Shown here piece after piece: positions 45,113-52,898 of a DNA stretch of 64,000 nt. The DNA is from Billgrantia ethanolica (GTDB lineage Bacteria; Pseudomonadota; Gammaproteobacteria; Pseudomonadales; Halomonadaceae). Made by a program: the position numbers and the translations under genes. The notes beneath the pieces are model-generated. The model was not told the DNA's origin, did no database searches, and saw nothing but the letters and a program-made list of their open reading frames with translations. Location of the stretch: contig NZ_JABFTX010000001.1 in assembly GCF_021404305.1 (NCBI RefSeq), positions 682,001 to 746,000 on the forward strand, written 5' to 3'. Numbering within the stretch: the stretch's first letter is position 1; each line of letters starts with the position of its first letter.

Positions 45113-47611
45113 ATGACGCCCGGCGGCGAACTGCCCATCGATGCCCAGCTGCCGGCGATCCGCCAGGCGCTGGCCGCGCATTCCCGCGTGCTGCTGGTCG
45201 CCGAGCCCGGGGCGGGCAAGACCACCCGGGTCCCGCTGGCGCTGCTGAACGAGGCCTGGTGCCTGGGCGAACGCGGCGCAGGCCGCCTGCTGCTGCTGGA
45301 GCCGCGGCGGGTGGCCGCCCGCCTGGCCGCCGGCTTCATGGCGGAAAGCCTGGGCGAAAGAGTCGGCGAGACCGTGGGCTACCGCATGCGCGGCGAGAGC
45401 CGGGTGGGGCCCAACACGCGGCTCGAGGTGGTCACCCAGGGGGTGCTGACGCGAATGCTGCAGGACGACCCGCTGCTCGAAGGGGTGAGCGGCATCGTCT
45501 TCGATGAGTTTCACGAGCGCAGCCTGGAGGCCGACCTGGGGCTGGCCCTGGCGCTGGATGCCCAGTCGGTGCGTGACGATATGCGGTTGCTGGTGATGTC
45601 GGCCACCCTCGACGTCGAGGCCCTGCTCGGCGTGCTCGGCGAAGCCACGCCGCTGCTCGAAAGCCAGGGGCGAAGCTTCCCGGTGGAGACCCGCTATCGT
45701 CCACACAATGCGAGAGATGATGCCGCAAGCCAGCAGGCCAAGGCGATAGGGGAAGCGTTGGCTCTGAGCGAGGGCGACGCCCTGGTATTCCTGCCCGGGG
45801 TGGCCGAAATCCGCCGCCTGGCGCGGGAGCTGGCGAGCCGCCAGCCCGAACTGGCGGTGCGCGAGCTGCACGGGCGGCTGCCTCTTGAAGAGCAGCGCCG
45901 CGCCCTGAAGCCCGAACCTGACGGCCGGCGTCGCGTGGTGCTCTCCACCGCCATCGCCGAATCCAGCGTCACCGTGGATGGCGTACGCATCGTCATCGAT
46001 GCCGGTCAGGAGCGGGTGCCGGTGTTCCAGCCGCGCAGCGGGCTCAGCCGGCTGGAGACCCGTCGCGTCAACCGTGCCAGCGCCGACCAGCGTCGCGGTC
46101 GTGCAGGGCGCCAGGGGCCGGGGCTTTGCCTGCGGCTGTGGGCTGAGGAGCAGCCGCTGCCGGCCCACGGCGAGCCGGAAATGCTGCAGGCCGATCTCGC
46201 TCCGCTGGCCTTCGAGCTGGCTCGCTGGGGCATCGTCGACCCGGCCGGGCTGGCCTGGATCACGCCGCCGCCCGCCGGGGCGCTGGCCGCGGGGCGGCGT
46301 CTGCTGCAGCGACTCGGCCTGATGGACGAAGGCTTCCTGCTCACCGAGCTGGGCCGTGCTTGCGTGCGCTGGCCCACCCATCCGCGTCTGGCGGCGATGT
46401 TGGCGCGTGCCGGCGAACTCGACGCTGTGCCGCTGGCCTGTGCCCTGGTAGCGACGCTGGAGGGGCGTGATCTCGACGGCGAACAGGACCTGGAGCGCAC
46501 GCTTCAGGCTCGCCTGGCGCAGTCCGCCGCTCACCGTCAATGGCAGCGCGAGGCTCAGCGCCTGGCCCGGATTGGCGGCGTGGGCCTGGAGGTTTCGAGC
46601 TTGGCCCCGCTGGGGGAGCTGCTGGCGCTGGCCTATCCGGACCGGGTGGCGCAGAGACTCCAGCAGGAGGCCGGACCGGGTCGCTTCCGCCTGGCATCCG
46701 GGGGCCTCGCGACTTTGCCCGAGCGCCATCCGCTGGCTCATGCCGAGCTGTTGGTGGCCGCCGATCTCGACGGCCAGGCCAGCGGCGCGCGAATCTTTCG
46801 TGGCGTGGCCATCGAGCGGGTGCGGCTCGAGGCGCTGTTTCCCGAAACGCGAGAGTGGCGGGCGAGCCTGGAGTGGTCGGAGGAGCAGGGGCGCCTTATC
46901 GGCGAGCAGGTACGCGGCCTGGGGGCGGTGGTGCTCGAGCGCAAAGCGCTTTCGTCGCTGCCGCCGGAGGCGGTGCGCCAGGCCCTGCTCGACGCCCTGC
47001 GCCGGCGCGGCGAGCTGCCCTTCGACGACAGCGCCGAGCAGTTGCGCGGCAGGGTAGCGCTGCTGCGCCAGGCGTTGGGCTCTCGGGGGGATCAAGACTG
47101 TGATGATGAGCAGGGTTGGCCCGACTGGTCGTTGCCGGCGCTGCTCGATGAACTCGAAGCCTGGCTGGGGCCGCACCTCGACGGCGTCAGAAGCCTCGAC
47201 GCGGTGGCGCGCCTGCCGCTGGGTCGCTTTCTGCTCGACAGCCTCGACTGGTCGCTGCGCAGCCGGCTCGATGCGCTGGTGCCGGAGCGTCTCGAAGTGC
47301 CCAGCGGCTCGCAGATACGCCTCGACTACACGCCGTGCCTGGAGGGCCGGGCGCCGGTGCTGGCGGTGAAGCTGCAGGAAACCTTTGGCTGGCAGGCGTC
47401 GCCGCGAGTCGCCGAGGGGCGGGTGGCGGTGCTGTTGCACCTGCTCTCACCGGCGCGGCGCCCGCTACAGGTCACCGCGGATCTCGCCAGCTTCTGGGCC
47501 AACGGCTACCCCGAGGTGCGCCGCGAGATGCGCGGCCGCTACCCCAAGCACCCCTGGCCCGAAGACCCCACCACCGCCGAGGCCACCGCTCGCACCAAGC
47601 GGCGCTCATGA
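45113..47611 (+). CDS. hrpB: ATP-dependent RNA helicase HrpB
   Basis: A DEAH-type helicase of unknown precise cellular role, related to HrpA. The 832-residue protein has Walker [32 protein letters not shown], the DEFH box [14 protein letters not shown], the motif VMSATLD, and in the second domain [31 protein letters not shown] and [12 protein letters not shown], plus the HrpB C-terminal region ([11 protein letters not shown]). I take ATG 45113 because the helicase N-terminus ([15 protein letters not shown]) follows at once; ATG 45092 and GTG 45056 are in frame but crowd the putative operator. It is convergent with the Mrp operon, with a 16-base gap. Confidence 0.93.
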   Translation: MTPGGELPIDAQLPAIRQALAAHSRVLLVAEPGAGKTTRVPLALLNEAWCLGERGAGRLLLLEPRRVAARLAAGFMAESLGERVGETVGYRMRGESRVGPNTRLEVVTQGVLTRMLQDDPLLEGVSGIVFDEFHERSLEADLGLALALDAQSVRDDMRLLVMSATLDVEALLGVLGEATPLLESQGRSFPVETRYRPHNARDDAASQQAKAIGEALALSEGDALVFLPGVAEIRRLARELASRQPELAVRELHGRLPLEEQRRALKPEPDGRRRVVLSTAIAESSVTVDGVRIVIDAGQERVPVFQPRSGLSRLETRRVNRASADQRRGRAGRQGPGLCLRLWAEEQPLPAHGEPEMLQADLAPLAFELARWGIVDPAGLAWITPPPAGALAAGRRLLQRLGLMDEGFLLTELGRACVRWPTHPRLAAMLARAGELDAVPLACALVATLEGRDLDGEQDLERTLQARLAQSAAHRQWQREAQRLARIGGVGLEVSSLAPLGELLALAYPDRVAQRLQQEAGPGRFRLASGGLATLPERHPLAHAELLVAADLDGQASGARIFRGVAIERVRLEALFPETREWRASLEWSEEQGRLIGEQVRGLGAVVLERKALSSLPPEAVRQALLDALRRRGELPFDDSAEQLRGRVALLRQALGSRGDQDCDDEQGWPDWSLPALLDELEAWLGPHLDGVRSLDAVARLPLGRFLLDSLDWSLRSRLDALVPERLEVPSGSQIRLDYTPCLEGRAPVLAVKLQETFGWQASPRVAEGRVAVLLHLLSPARRPLQVTADLASFWANGYPEVRREMRGRYPKHPWPEDPTTAEATARTKRRS

Positions 47612-47627
47612 GCCGGCGCTGCCGCCT

Positions 47628-50534
47628 TCAACCGGGTAGCAGCGCTGCCATGCCCATGCCCAGCGACACGAACCCCAGTGCGATGCCGAAGGCGGGCCAG
47701 GGCTGAAGCCTGTTTTCGCTCCGCTTGAGCATCCAGGCCAGCCGTCGAAAGCCTCGCTCTCCCCGCTGTTTCAGTGCCTGGCGCCATGCAAGGCGTGCCC
47801 GCCCCAGCTGCGGCAGCCGAGGCTTGAGCAGAGCCGCCATGGCCGCCAGCCCAAGGGCGAGGGATGGCTCCAGCAAACCGGAGCGCAGGGTGGCGAACGG
47901 TGCTGCGACAAGCGGGGCGTACCACTGCCAGCCCCAGGCCACTAGCACCGGCAGGGCTGCCAGCGTGGCCCAGCCGAGCCACAGCCCGCCGGGTATGTGC
48001 AGCGTCTGCCGGCTGGGTGGCGAGCGCCATAGCAGCCACAGCAGGCGGAGCATCAACAGGCCGGTGGCGATGCCCGAGAGGGAGAGCAGCCAGCCAGCCC
48101 CGTCGGCTTCCGTCAGCGCGTTCCCCATGGCGGTCTTGACCAGCACGCCGCCCGTGGGCGGCACGCCCGCCAGCGCCAGAGCCGGCAGCAGCATGCCGAG
48201 CAGTACCCAGCGGTGCTCCCTGCCGTGCACCCGGTTGGCCATGCCCGCCCCAAGAAACAGGCTGGCCTTGGCCAGGGAGTGCGTTGTCGCCAGCAGCAGC
48301 AGGGCCGTCATGGCGATGGCCGGTGAGCTGCTGTAGAGCACCAGGCCCAGCAGAGCGGTGAGCAGCCCCATCTGGCTCACGCTCGACCACGCCAGCACGA
48401 CCTTGGCGTGATCGTGAACGATGCCGCGCAGTGCCGCATAGAGGGCGGCGACCAACCCCACCATCACCATGACGGGGCCCCAGGCCACGGTGACATCGCT
48501 GAGCGGAAGCAGGCGCAGGGCACCCAGCACGCCGAGCTTGATCATCAGCCCTGAGAGGATGGCGCTGGCCATGGGCGGTGCGACCGGATGTGCCAGCGGC
48601 AGCCAGGTATGCATGCCGATGACACCGGCCTTTATGGCCAGGCCAAACGCCATGCAACCCAGGGCCAGGGGTGGCAGCTCGTGGTGAGTCAGGCTGGCGA
48701 AGCGCAGGTCGCCGCTGGCGTTGGCGATGAGGGCGAGGCCCGCCAGCATTGCCACTTCGGCCAACAGCAGCATGACCAGATAGCCCAAGCCGGCCAGGCG
48801 CGACGACTGATGCCCGTCGTGCTGAACCATGGCCCATCCCAGCAGGCTGAGCAGCGCGGCGCCGGTGTAGAAGGTCAGCAGGTCCGCGGCGAGCAGGGCG
48901 ACCAGGTGAATCGCCGCTGCCGCTGCCAGCATGGCGAGCAGTCGGTTGGCGGCAGGGAAGGTGTCCCGCCAGCTGTAGGTAGCCCACAGCACCAGCGGCC
49001 AGATGCACAGCGCCGGCAGCAGGAAGGCCAGGCCGGTGGCATCCAGGGCGAGGCTGATAGTGAATTCCACGGGAAGCTGCGTAGACAGCGCCATGAAGGG
49101 ACCCAGGCCCCAGGCCAGTCCGGCAAGCCCCAGTGCCAGCCAGGAGAGGCGTCGGGTGATGACGCCGTGAGTGGGGCGAGATGCGATAACGGCTGCCCGG
49201 CGCGGCTCGGGGCGCAGGCCCAGGTCGAACAGGCGCCACAGGCAGGCAGCGGTGAAGAAGGTGCCGAGCAGCACGACCGCAGCAATGAAGTAATGGTCCT
49301 GCGCCAGTGCCCCTTGCAGCAGCCACCACTTGCCGAAGAACCCGCCGGTCGGGGGAATGCCCAGCAGGCTGAGCCCGGCCAGCGCCATGGCCAGCCAGGC
49401 CAGCGGCAGGCGACCGGCATCGCCGGCCAGCCGGCTGAGGCGGTCGTGGCCGTGGGCGACGACGACGGCACCGGCGGCAAGGAACAGCGCGCCCTTGGCC
49501 AACCCATGTGCGAGCAGCAGCTGTAGGCCGCCCGGAAAGGCCGGGGCATGCGGTTCATCCGGGGTGAACCAGTTCATGTCGGCATCGAGCCCGAGCAGCA
49601 GCAGTGCGTAGCCGCTGTGGCAGAGCGTGGACCAGGCGATCAGGAGCTTGAGTCGGGTCTGCAGCGCGGCCTGAACACCGCCCCAGCCCAGTGCCACCAT
49701 TCCGATCACAACCAGCCAATCGAGCTGGGCGCTGTTGAGATTGGCCAGCGGGGCCAGCCACAGGCGCCAGAGCACGAACAGGGTCACCCCTACCACCACG
49801 GCCGAGAGCATGGCGCTGACCGGCGCCTGGGCCTTGGAGTGGGCGGCCGGCAGCCAGGTGTGCAGCGGCACCACAGCGGCCTTGATCAGCAGTCCCAGGG
49901 TAAGCAGAGTGGCCGCCAGGCGCATGGTGGCGTCATCCTCGAGCGCATCGACCAGCAGGCCGAGGTCGAGCCGGCCGGTCTGGCCGTAGATCAGTGCCGT
50001 TCCCAGCAGGTAAAGCAGCGAAGCCAGCAGCGAGGCCATCAGATAACGCAGGGCGGCCTCGCCGAAGCGGTCATAGGGAGAGCGGGCCACCAGGCCGACG
50101 CCGGCCAGGGTGACGAGCTCCAGCGTCACGTAGAGATTGAACAGATCCTGGGACAGCAGCAGGGCGTTGAGGCCGGCCCACATCATCCACCACAGCGGCC
50201 ATAGATGCCGGTCGGCGGATGTCGACGGGTCCAGCAGCAGGGCCAGGCTGGCAGCACCCGCCACGACGGCCGTCATGATCAGCATCGTGAGAGCGGGGAA
50301 ATCGAGATGCCAGGCGATGCCCAGCGGTGGCGGCCAGTTGCCTAGGGCGATGCCGATCGACTCCCCGCCCAGCGTCGCCGGCAAGGAGAGTACGAGACTC
50401 ATCAGCATGACGGGCAGCCCCAGCGCCACCTGACGCCCGGGGGAGAGGGCGCCGAGAAATGCCGCGATCGAGAGGCCGAGCGGCAGGAAGATCATCGCTG
50501 GGAGCGTCCAGGCGGCAAGCCCCGATGCCGTCAT
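47628..50534 (-). CDS. Double-module Mrp/Mnh antiporter protein (two D-type domains fused)
   Basis: A 968-residue inner-membrane protein with two complete MrpD/NuoN-like modules in tandem. Module 1 (about 1-480) has the TM5 glutamate in YVTLELVTLAG (E139), the TM7 lysine K218 and HTWLPAAH (225-232), then AHGLAKGAL and GIPPTGGFFGKW. Module 2 (about 485-960) repeats the pattern: K635, HTWLPLAH (642-649), THSLAKASL, GVPPTGGVL. Its TM5 region reads DLLTFYTGAALLSLLGW, with alanine A560 where the glutamate normally sits. Normal MrpD is about 500 residues. It is the last gene of the operon, four bases overlapping with mnhC; no separate MrpA is present, so module 2 may replace it. Confidence 0.85.
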   Translation of the reverse strand: MTASGLAAWTLPAMIFLPLGLSIAAFLGALSPGRQVALGLPVMLMSLVLSLPATLGGESIGIALGNWPPPLGIAWHLDFPALTMLIMTAVVAGAASLALLLDPSTSADRHLWPLWWMMWAGLNALLLSQDLFNLYVTLELVTLAGVGLVARSPYDRFGEAALRYLMASLLASLLYLLGTALIYGQTGRLDLGLLVDALEDDATMRLAATLLTLGLLIKAAVVPLHTWLPAAHSKAQAPVSAMLSAVVVGVTLFVLWRLWLAPLANLNSAQLDWLVVIGMVALGWGGVQAALQTRLKLLIAWSTLCHSGYALLLLGLDADMNWFTPDEPHAPAFPGGLQLLLAHGLAKGALFLAAGAVVVAHGHDRLSRLAGDAGRLPLAWLAMALAGLSLLGIPPTGGFFGKWWLLQGALAQDHYFIAAVVLLGTFFTAACLWRLFDLGLRPEPRRAAVIASRPTHGVITRRLSWLALGLAGLAWGLGPFMALSTQLPVEFTISLALDATGLAFLLPALCIWPLVLWATYSWRDTFPAANRLLAMLAAAAAIHLVALLAADLLTFYTGAALLSLLGWAMVQHDGHQSSRLAGLGYLVMLLLAEVAMLAGLALIANASGDLRFASLTHHELPPLALGCMAFGLAIKAGVIGMHTWLPLAHPVAPPMASAILSGLMIKLGVLGALRLLPLSDVTVAWGPVMVMVGLVAALYAALRGIVHDHAKVVLAWSSVSQMGLLTALLGLVLYSSSPAIAMTALLLLATTHSLAKASLFLGAGMANRVHGREHRWVLLGMLLPALALAGVPPTGGVLVKTAMGNALTEADGAGWLLSLSGIATGLLMLRLLWLLWRSPPSRQTLHIPGGLWLGWATLAALPVLVAWGWQWYAPLVAAPFATLRSGLLEPSLALGLAAMAALLKPRLPQLGRARLAWRQALKQRGERGFRRLAWMLKRSENRLQPWPAFGIALGFVSLGMGMAALLPG

Positions 50535-50809
50535 TGCGACTCCTCATGACGACGTTCGTGGGCGCGGATCGTCAAGCCCAGTGCGGCGGCCGTCGTGCTT
50601 ACCGCCACCACGATGCCCGTCAGCACCATCACATGGGGGACCGGATCGATCCCCGCCTCGGTACGAGCCAGGGTGACCAACAGCAGAAAGGTGGCGCTGG
50701 CCAGCACATTGAGCGCCACGATACGGCGCACCAGGTCGTCAGTGCGAAACAGGCCGATGAGGGCCATGCCGCAGAGCAGGGCAGACACGACAGCGTAGAA
50801 GAGACTCAT
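50531..50809 (-). CDS. mnhC: Mrp/Mnh cation antiporter subunit C
   Basis: A 92-residue, three-helix membrane protein of the NuoK/MnhC family: LFYAVVSALLCGMALIGLF at the start, RRIVALNVLASATFLLLVTL, and PVPHVMVLTGIVVAVSTTAAALGL, the usual VLTGIVV-A signature. It overlaps both neighbours by four bases. The ATG at 50809 is the only reasonable start, although the frame is open further upstream. Confidence 0.9.
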   Translation of the reverse strand: MSLFYAVVSALLCGMALIGLFRTDDLVRRIVALNVLASATFLLLVTLARTEAGIDPVPHVMVLTGIVVAVSTTAAALGLTIRAHERRHEESQ

Positions 50810-51732
50810 CGGCCGGGCTCCCCGTACAGGTAGAGGGCCATCAGCATCAGCGCAATCGAGAGCGCCGTGGCGACTTCCACCGCCAGGATCGCCGGCTTGG
50901 CCAGCGCCTGGGGAATCGCCAGAAAGGTCCCGGTCAACAGCAGGCCGCCCAGGCCGACGGCGAGGAAGAGCGCCAGCCCGGCGACCAGCAGCAAGCGCAG
51001 CAGAGGCTTGAAGCGGGGCTGCTGCATCCAGCCGATACGCTCTACCAGCAGCAGTAGAATGCCGCCGGCCCCCAGCACCGCGCCGGCGGGAAAGGCGCCA
51101 CCCGGCGCATGGGCGCCGCGCCACAGCAGATAGGTGGGAACGAGCAGGAACAGCGGATGCAGCAGGCGCGACAGGGCGGGCAGACCGGGCAGGGCGGTCG
51201 CCGGGGCGAAGGGGCGCAGCGCCGGACCCAGTGACCAGACCAGCATCACGGCACCCAGCATCACCGCCACTTCGAGCAGCGTATCCAGCGCGCGGATGTT
51301 GAGCAGTACGGCGGTCACGGCATGGCTGACGCCGGTGGCCTCCAGCTCGGTCGTCACCTCAGCGGCCAGGCCGGGGCGCGGCAGGCGTTGAACGCCCCAG
51401 GCCAGCCAGCCCGCGCCGATGCACGCGGCGAAGACGGCCGGATAGCGCCAGTAGCGGTGCCAGCGCTGCGGATGGGAGCCGGTAGCGGCCCCGCTGGGCA
51501 GTCGGCCTAGCGCCGTGAGCAGCAGTGCGCCGGTCACTCCGGCGCCGATGGCGGCTTCCGCCAAGGCGATGTCCGGCGCCTCGAGGCGCACCCAGACCAG
51601 CGCCATGAGCAGGTTGAAGGCCATCAAGTGGACCACGGCGGCAAAGCGGCGGGTCAGAAACAGTGCCTGCCAGCCGAGCCAGATCAGGCCGGCGGCGAGC
51701 AGCAGATCGAAGCCCAGGGTCAGCGCCGTCAT
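50806..51732 (-). CDS. MbhD/DUF4040 - MnhB fusion subunit of the Mrp antiporter
   Basis: A 308-residue protein joining two domains usually found at the C-terminus of MrpA and in MrpB. Residues about 1-90 (FAAVVHLMAFNLLMALVWVR then LEAPDIALAEAAIGAGVTGALLL) are the MbhD-like (DUF4040) domain. From about residue 170 comes an MnhB region (LLEVAVMLGAVMLVWSL, LLVPTYLLWRGAHAPGGAFPAGAVLGAG). Fusions like this occur in Mbh/Mrp-type complexes. ATG at 51732, overlapping mnhG by four bases. Confidence 0.85.
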   Translation of the reverse strand: MTALTLGFDLLLAAGLIWLGWQALFLTRRFAAVVHLMAFNLLMALVWVRLEAPDIALAEAAIGAGVTGALLLTALGRLPSGAATGSHPQRWHRYWRYPAVFAACIGAGWLAWGVQRLPRPGLAAEVTTELEATGVSHAVTAVLLNIRALDTLLEVAVMLGAVMLVWSLGPALRPFAPATALPGLPALSRLLHPLFLLVPTYLLWRGAHAPGGAFPAGAVLGAGGILLLLVERIGWMQQPRFKPLLRLLLVAGLALFLAVGLGGLLLTGTFLAIPQALAKPAILAVEVATALSIALMLMALYLYGEPGR

Positions 51733-52073
51733 TCCTGCGGCTCCTGTTGCGCCTCCCGGCTTGCGCCTGTGCGGTTCTGCCAGGGACGAATGCCGCAGGC
51801 AGCTGCCGTCGATGCCACCAGCGTGGCGCCGATGCCCGAAGCCAGCAGCACCAGTAGCCATATCAGCATGATCTTGGCCGCCTCGGCCAGGCCGTCGGCC
51901 TGCAGCGCCAGGCCGGAACAGAGCAACCCGAGCCCCAGGTTATCGGCCTTGGTCAGGGCGTGCAGTCGGGTGAAGACATCAGGAAAGCGGATGAAGCCCA
52001 GGCTGCCCGTGACGAAGAACAGCGCGCCGGCGACCACCAGCAAATGGCTGACCACTTCGAGCCACTCAGTCAT
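51729..52073 (-). CDS. mnhG: Mrp/Mnh cation antiporter subunit G
   Basis: A 114-residue, three-helix membrane subunit: VVSHLLVVAGALFFVTGSLG followed by FIRFPDVFTRLHALTKADNLG, the diagnostic G-R-PD-Y/FTR-HA signature of MnhG/PhaG, and a third helix. The polar C-terminal tail (WQNRTGASREAQQEPQE) is a little longer than usual. It overlaps mnhF by eight bases. Confidence 0.92.
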   Translation of the reverse strand: MTEWLEVVSHLLVVAGALFFVTGSLGFIRFPDVFTRLHALTKADNLGLGLLCSGLALQADGLAEAAKIMLIWLLVLLASGIGATLVASTAAACGIRPWQNRTGASREAQQEPQE

Positions 52074-52362
52074 GCCTGGCCTCCTCGCGTGCCTGACCGT
52101 CCTCTCTCAGCAGCGTCCAGGTGCGGGTGACGAAATTGGCCATGGCCACCGCGGCAAGCAGGGCGAACAGCAGCGCAACGTCGACGAGGGCCGGCAGCTC
52201 GACCAGCGCGCTCAGTATCAGCAGCACTGCCACGGTGGTAGTCGTCATCAGCTCTGCGGCCACCATGCGGTCGGCGCTGGTCGGCCCTTGCCAGATGCGC
52301 CAGGCAGCGACACCGGCATTGGCCAGCAGCAGGACGGCGGCGAACAGATAGATCGGCGTCAT
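52066..52362 (-). CDS. mnhF: Mrp/Mnh cation antiporter subunit F
   Basis: A 98-residue subunit with three helices and the MnhF pattern WRIWQGPTSADRMVAAELM (usual form R-GP-ADRVVA-D), then ELPALVDVALLFALLAAVAMANF. The ATG at 52362 is preceded by GGCTCC with no strong ribosome site, consistent with translation coupled to mnhE, whose end overlaps it by four bases. Confidence 0.9.
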   Translation of the reverse strand: MTPIYLFAAVLLLANAGVAAWRIWQGPTSADRMVAAELMTTTTVAVLLILSALVELPALVDVALLFALLAAVAMANFVTRTWTLLREDGQAREEARHD

Positions 52363-52898
52363 GGGGAGCCCTCGTTGCGAAGATGGCGGCCACCGAAAAG
52401 CGCATCGATTTGCCCCTCCAGGCGTTGCAGCCTCTCGGCGATACCGTCCCGATAGTGCAGCACGTGCACCTGGAGACGGTCGCTGTCGATACGAACGGTG
52501 AGGGTGCCGGGCAGCAGATTGATCAAGGTCGCCATGAACAAGCGGCCGGAGGCGTCGTCCAGCCGCTGCCAACGATGCTCGATGACTCGTGTGTCGAGCT
52601 GCATGCGCGGACGACAGGCGAGCCAGGCCACCTCGATACCGCCGCGCAGGCCGAGCCACAGGGCCAGCGGCAGCAGGCGCAACCAGGCCACTGGCCGCAG
52701 CGGCAGATCGGGAATCGGCATCACCAGGGCGGTGATGATGATGGCCGGCACTCCCCAGCGCCAGCTCTCCGCTTCGCCGCCGCCGAGAATCCACCACAGC
52801 AAGGCGAGCAGGGCCAGACGACCGGCCCAGCCGCGCCAGTCGCCGAACCTAGTTGGCAGAAGTCGTCGCCTCGTCATGTCGGCCCGAGTGGGTGGCAT
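52359..52898 (-). CDS. mnhE: Mrp/Mnh cation antiporter subunit E
   Basis: A 179-residue subunit with two N-terminal membrane helices (LALLALLWWILGG and WGVPAIIITALVM) and the MnhE soluble domain. That domain has LGLRGGIEVAWLACRPRMQLDTRVIEH and FMATLINLLPGTLTVRIDSDRLQVHVL. I chose the ATG at 52898, preceded by GAGGGA; ATG 52877 and GTG 52910 are also in frame. The start lies inside the 3' end of the P-type ATPase gene (overlap about 50 bases), so the two are translationally linked. Confidence 0.88.
   Translation of the reverse strand: MPPTRADMTRRRLLPTRFGDWRGWAGRLALLALLWWILGGGEAESWRWGVPAIIITALVMPIPDLPLRPVAWLRLLPLALWLGLRGGIEVAWLACRPRMQLDTRVIEHRWQRLDDASGRLFMATLINLLPGTLTVRIDSDRLQVHVLHYRDGIAERLQRLEGQIDALFGGRHLRNEGSP

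Noticed and set aside
44840..47440. 866-codon minus-strand frame opposite hrpB
   Set aside because: Gln/His/Arg-rich shadow of hrpB without domains.
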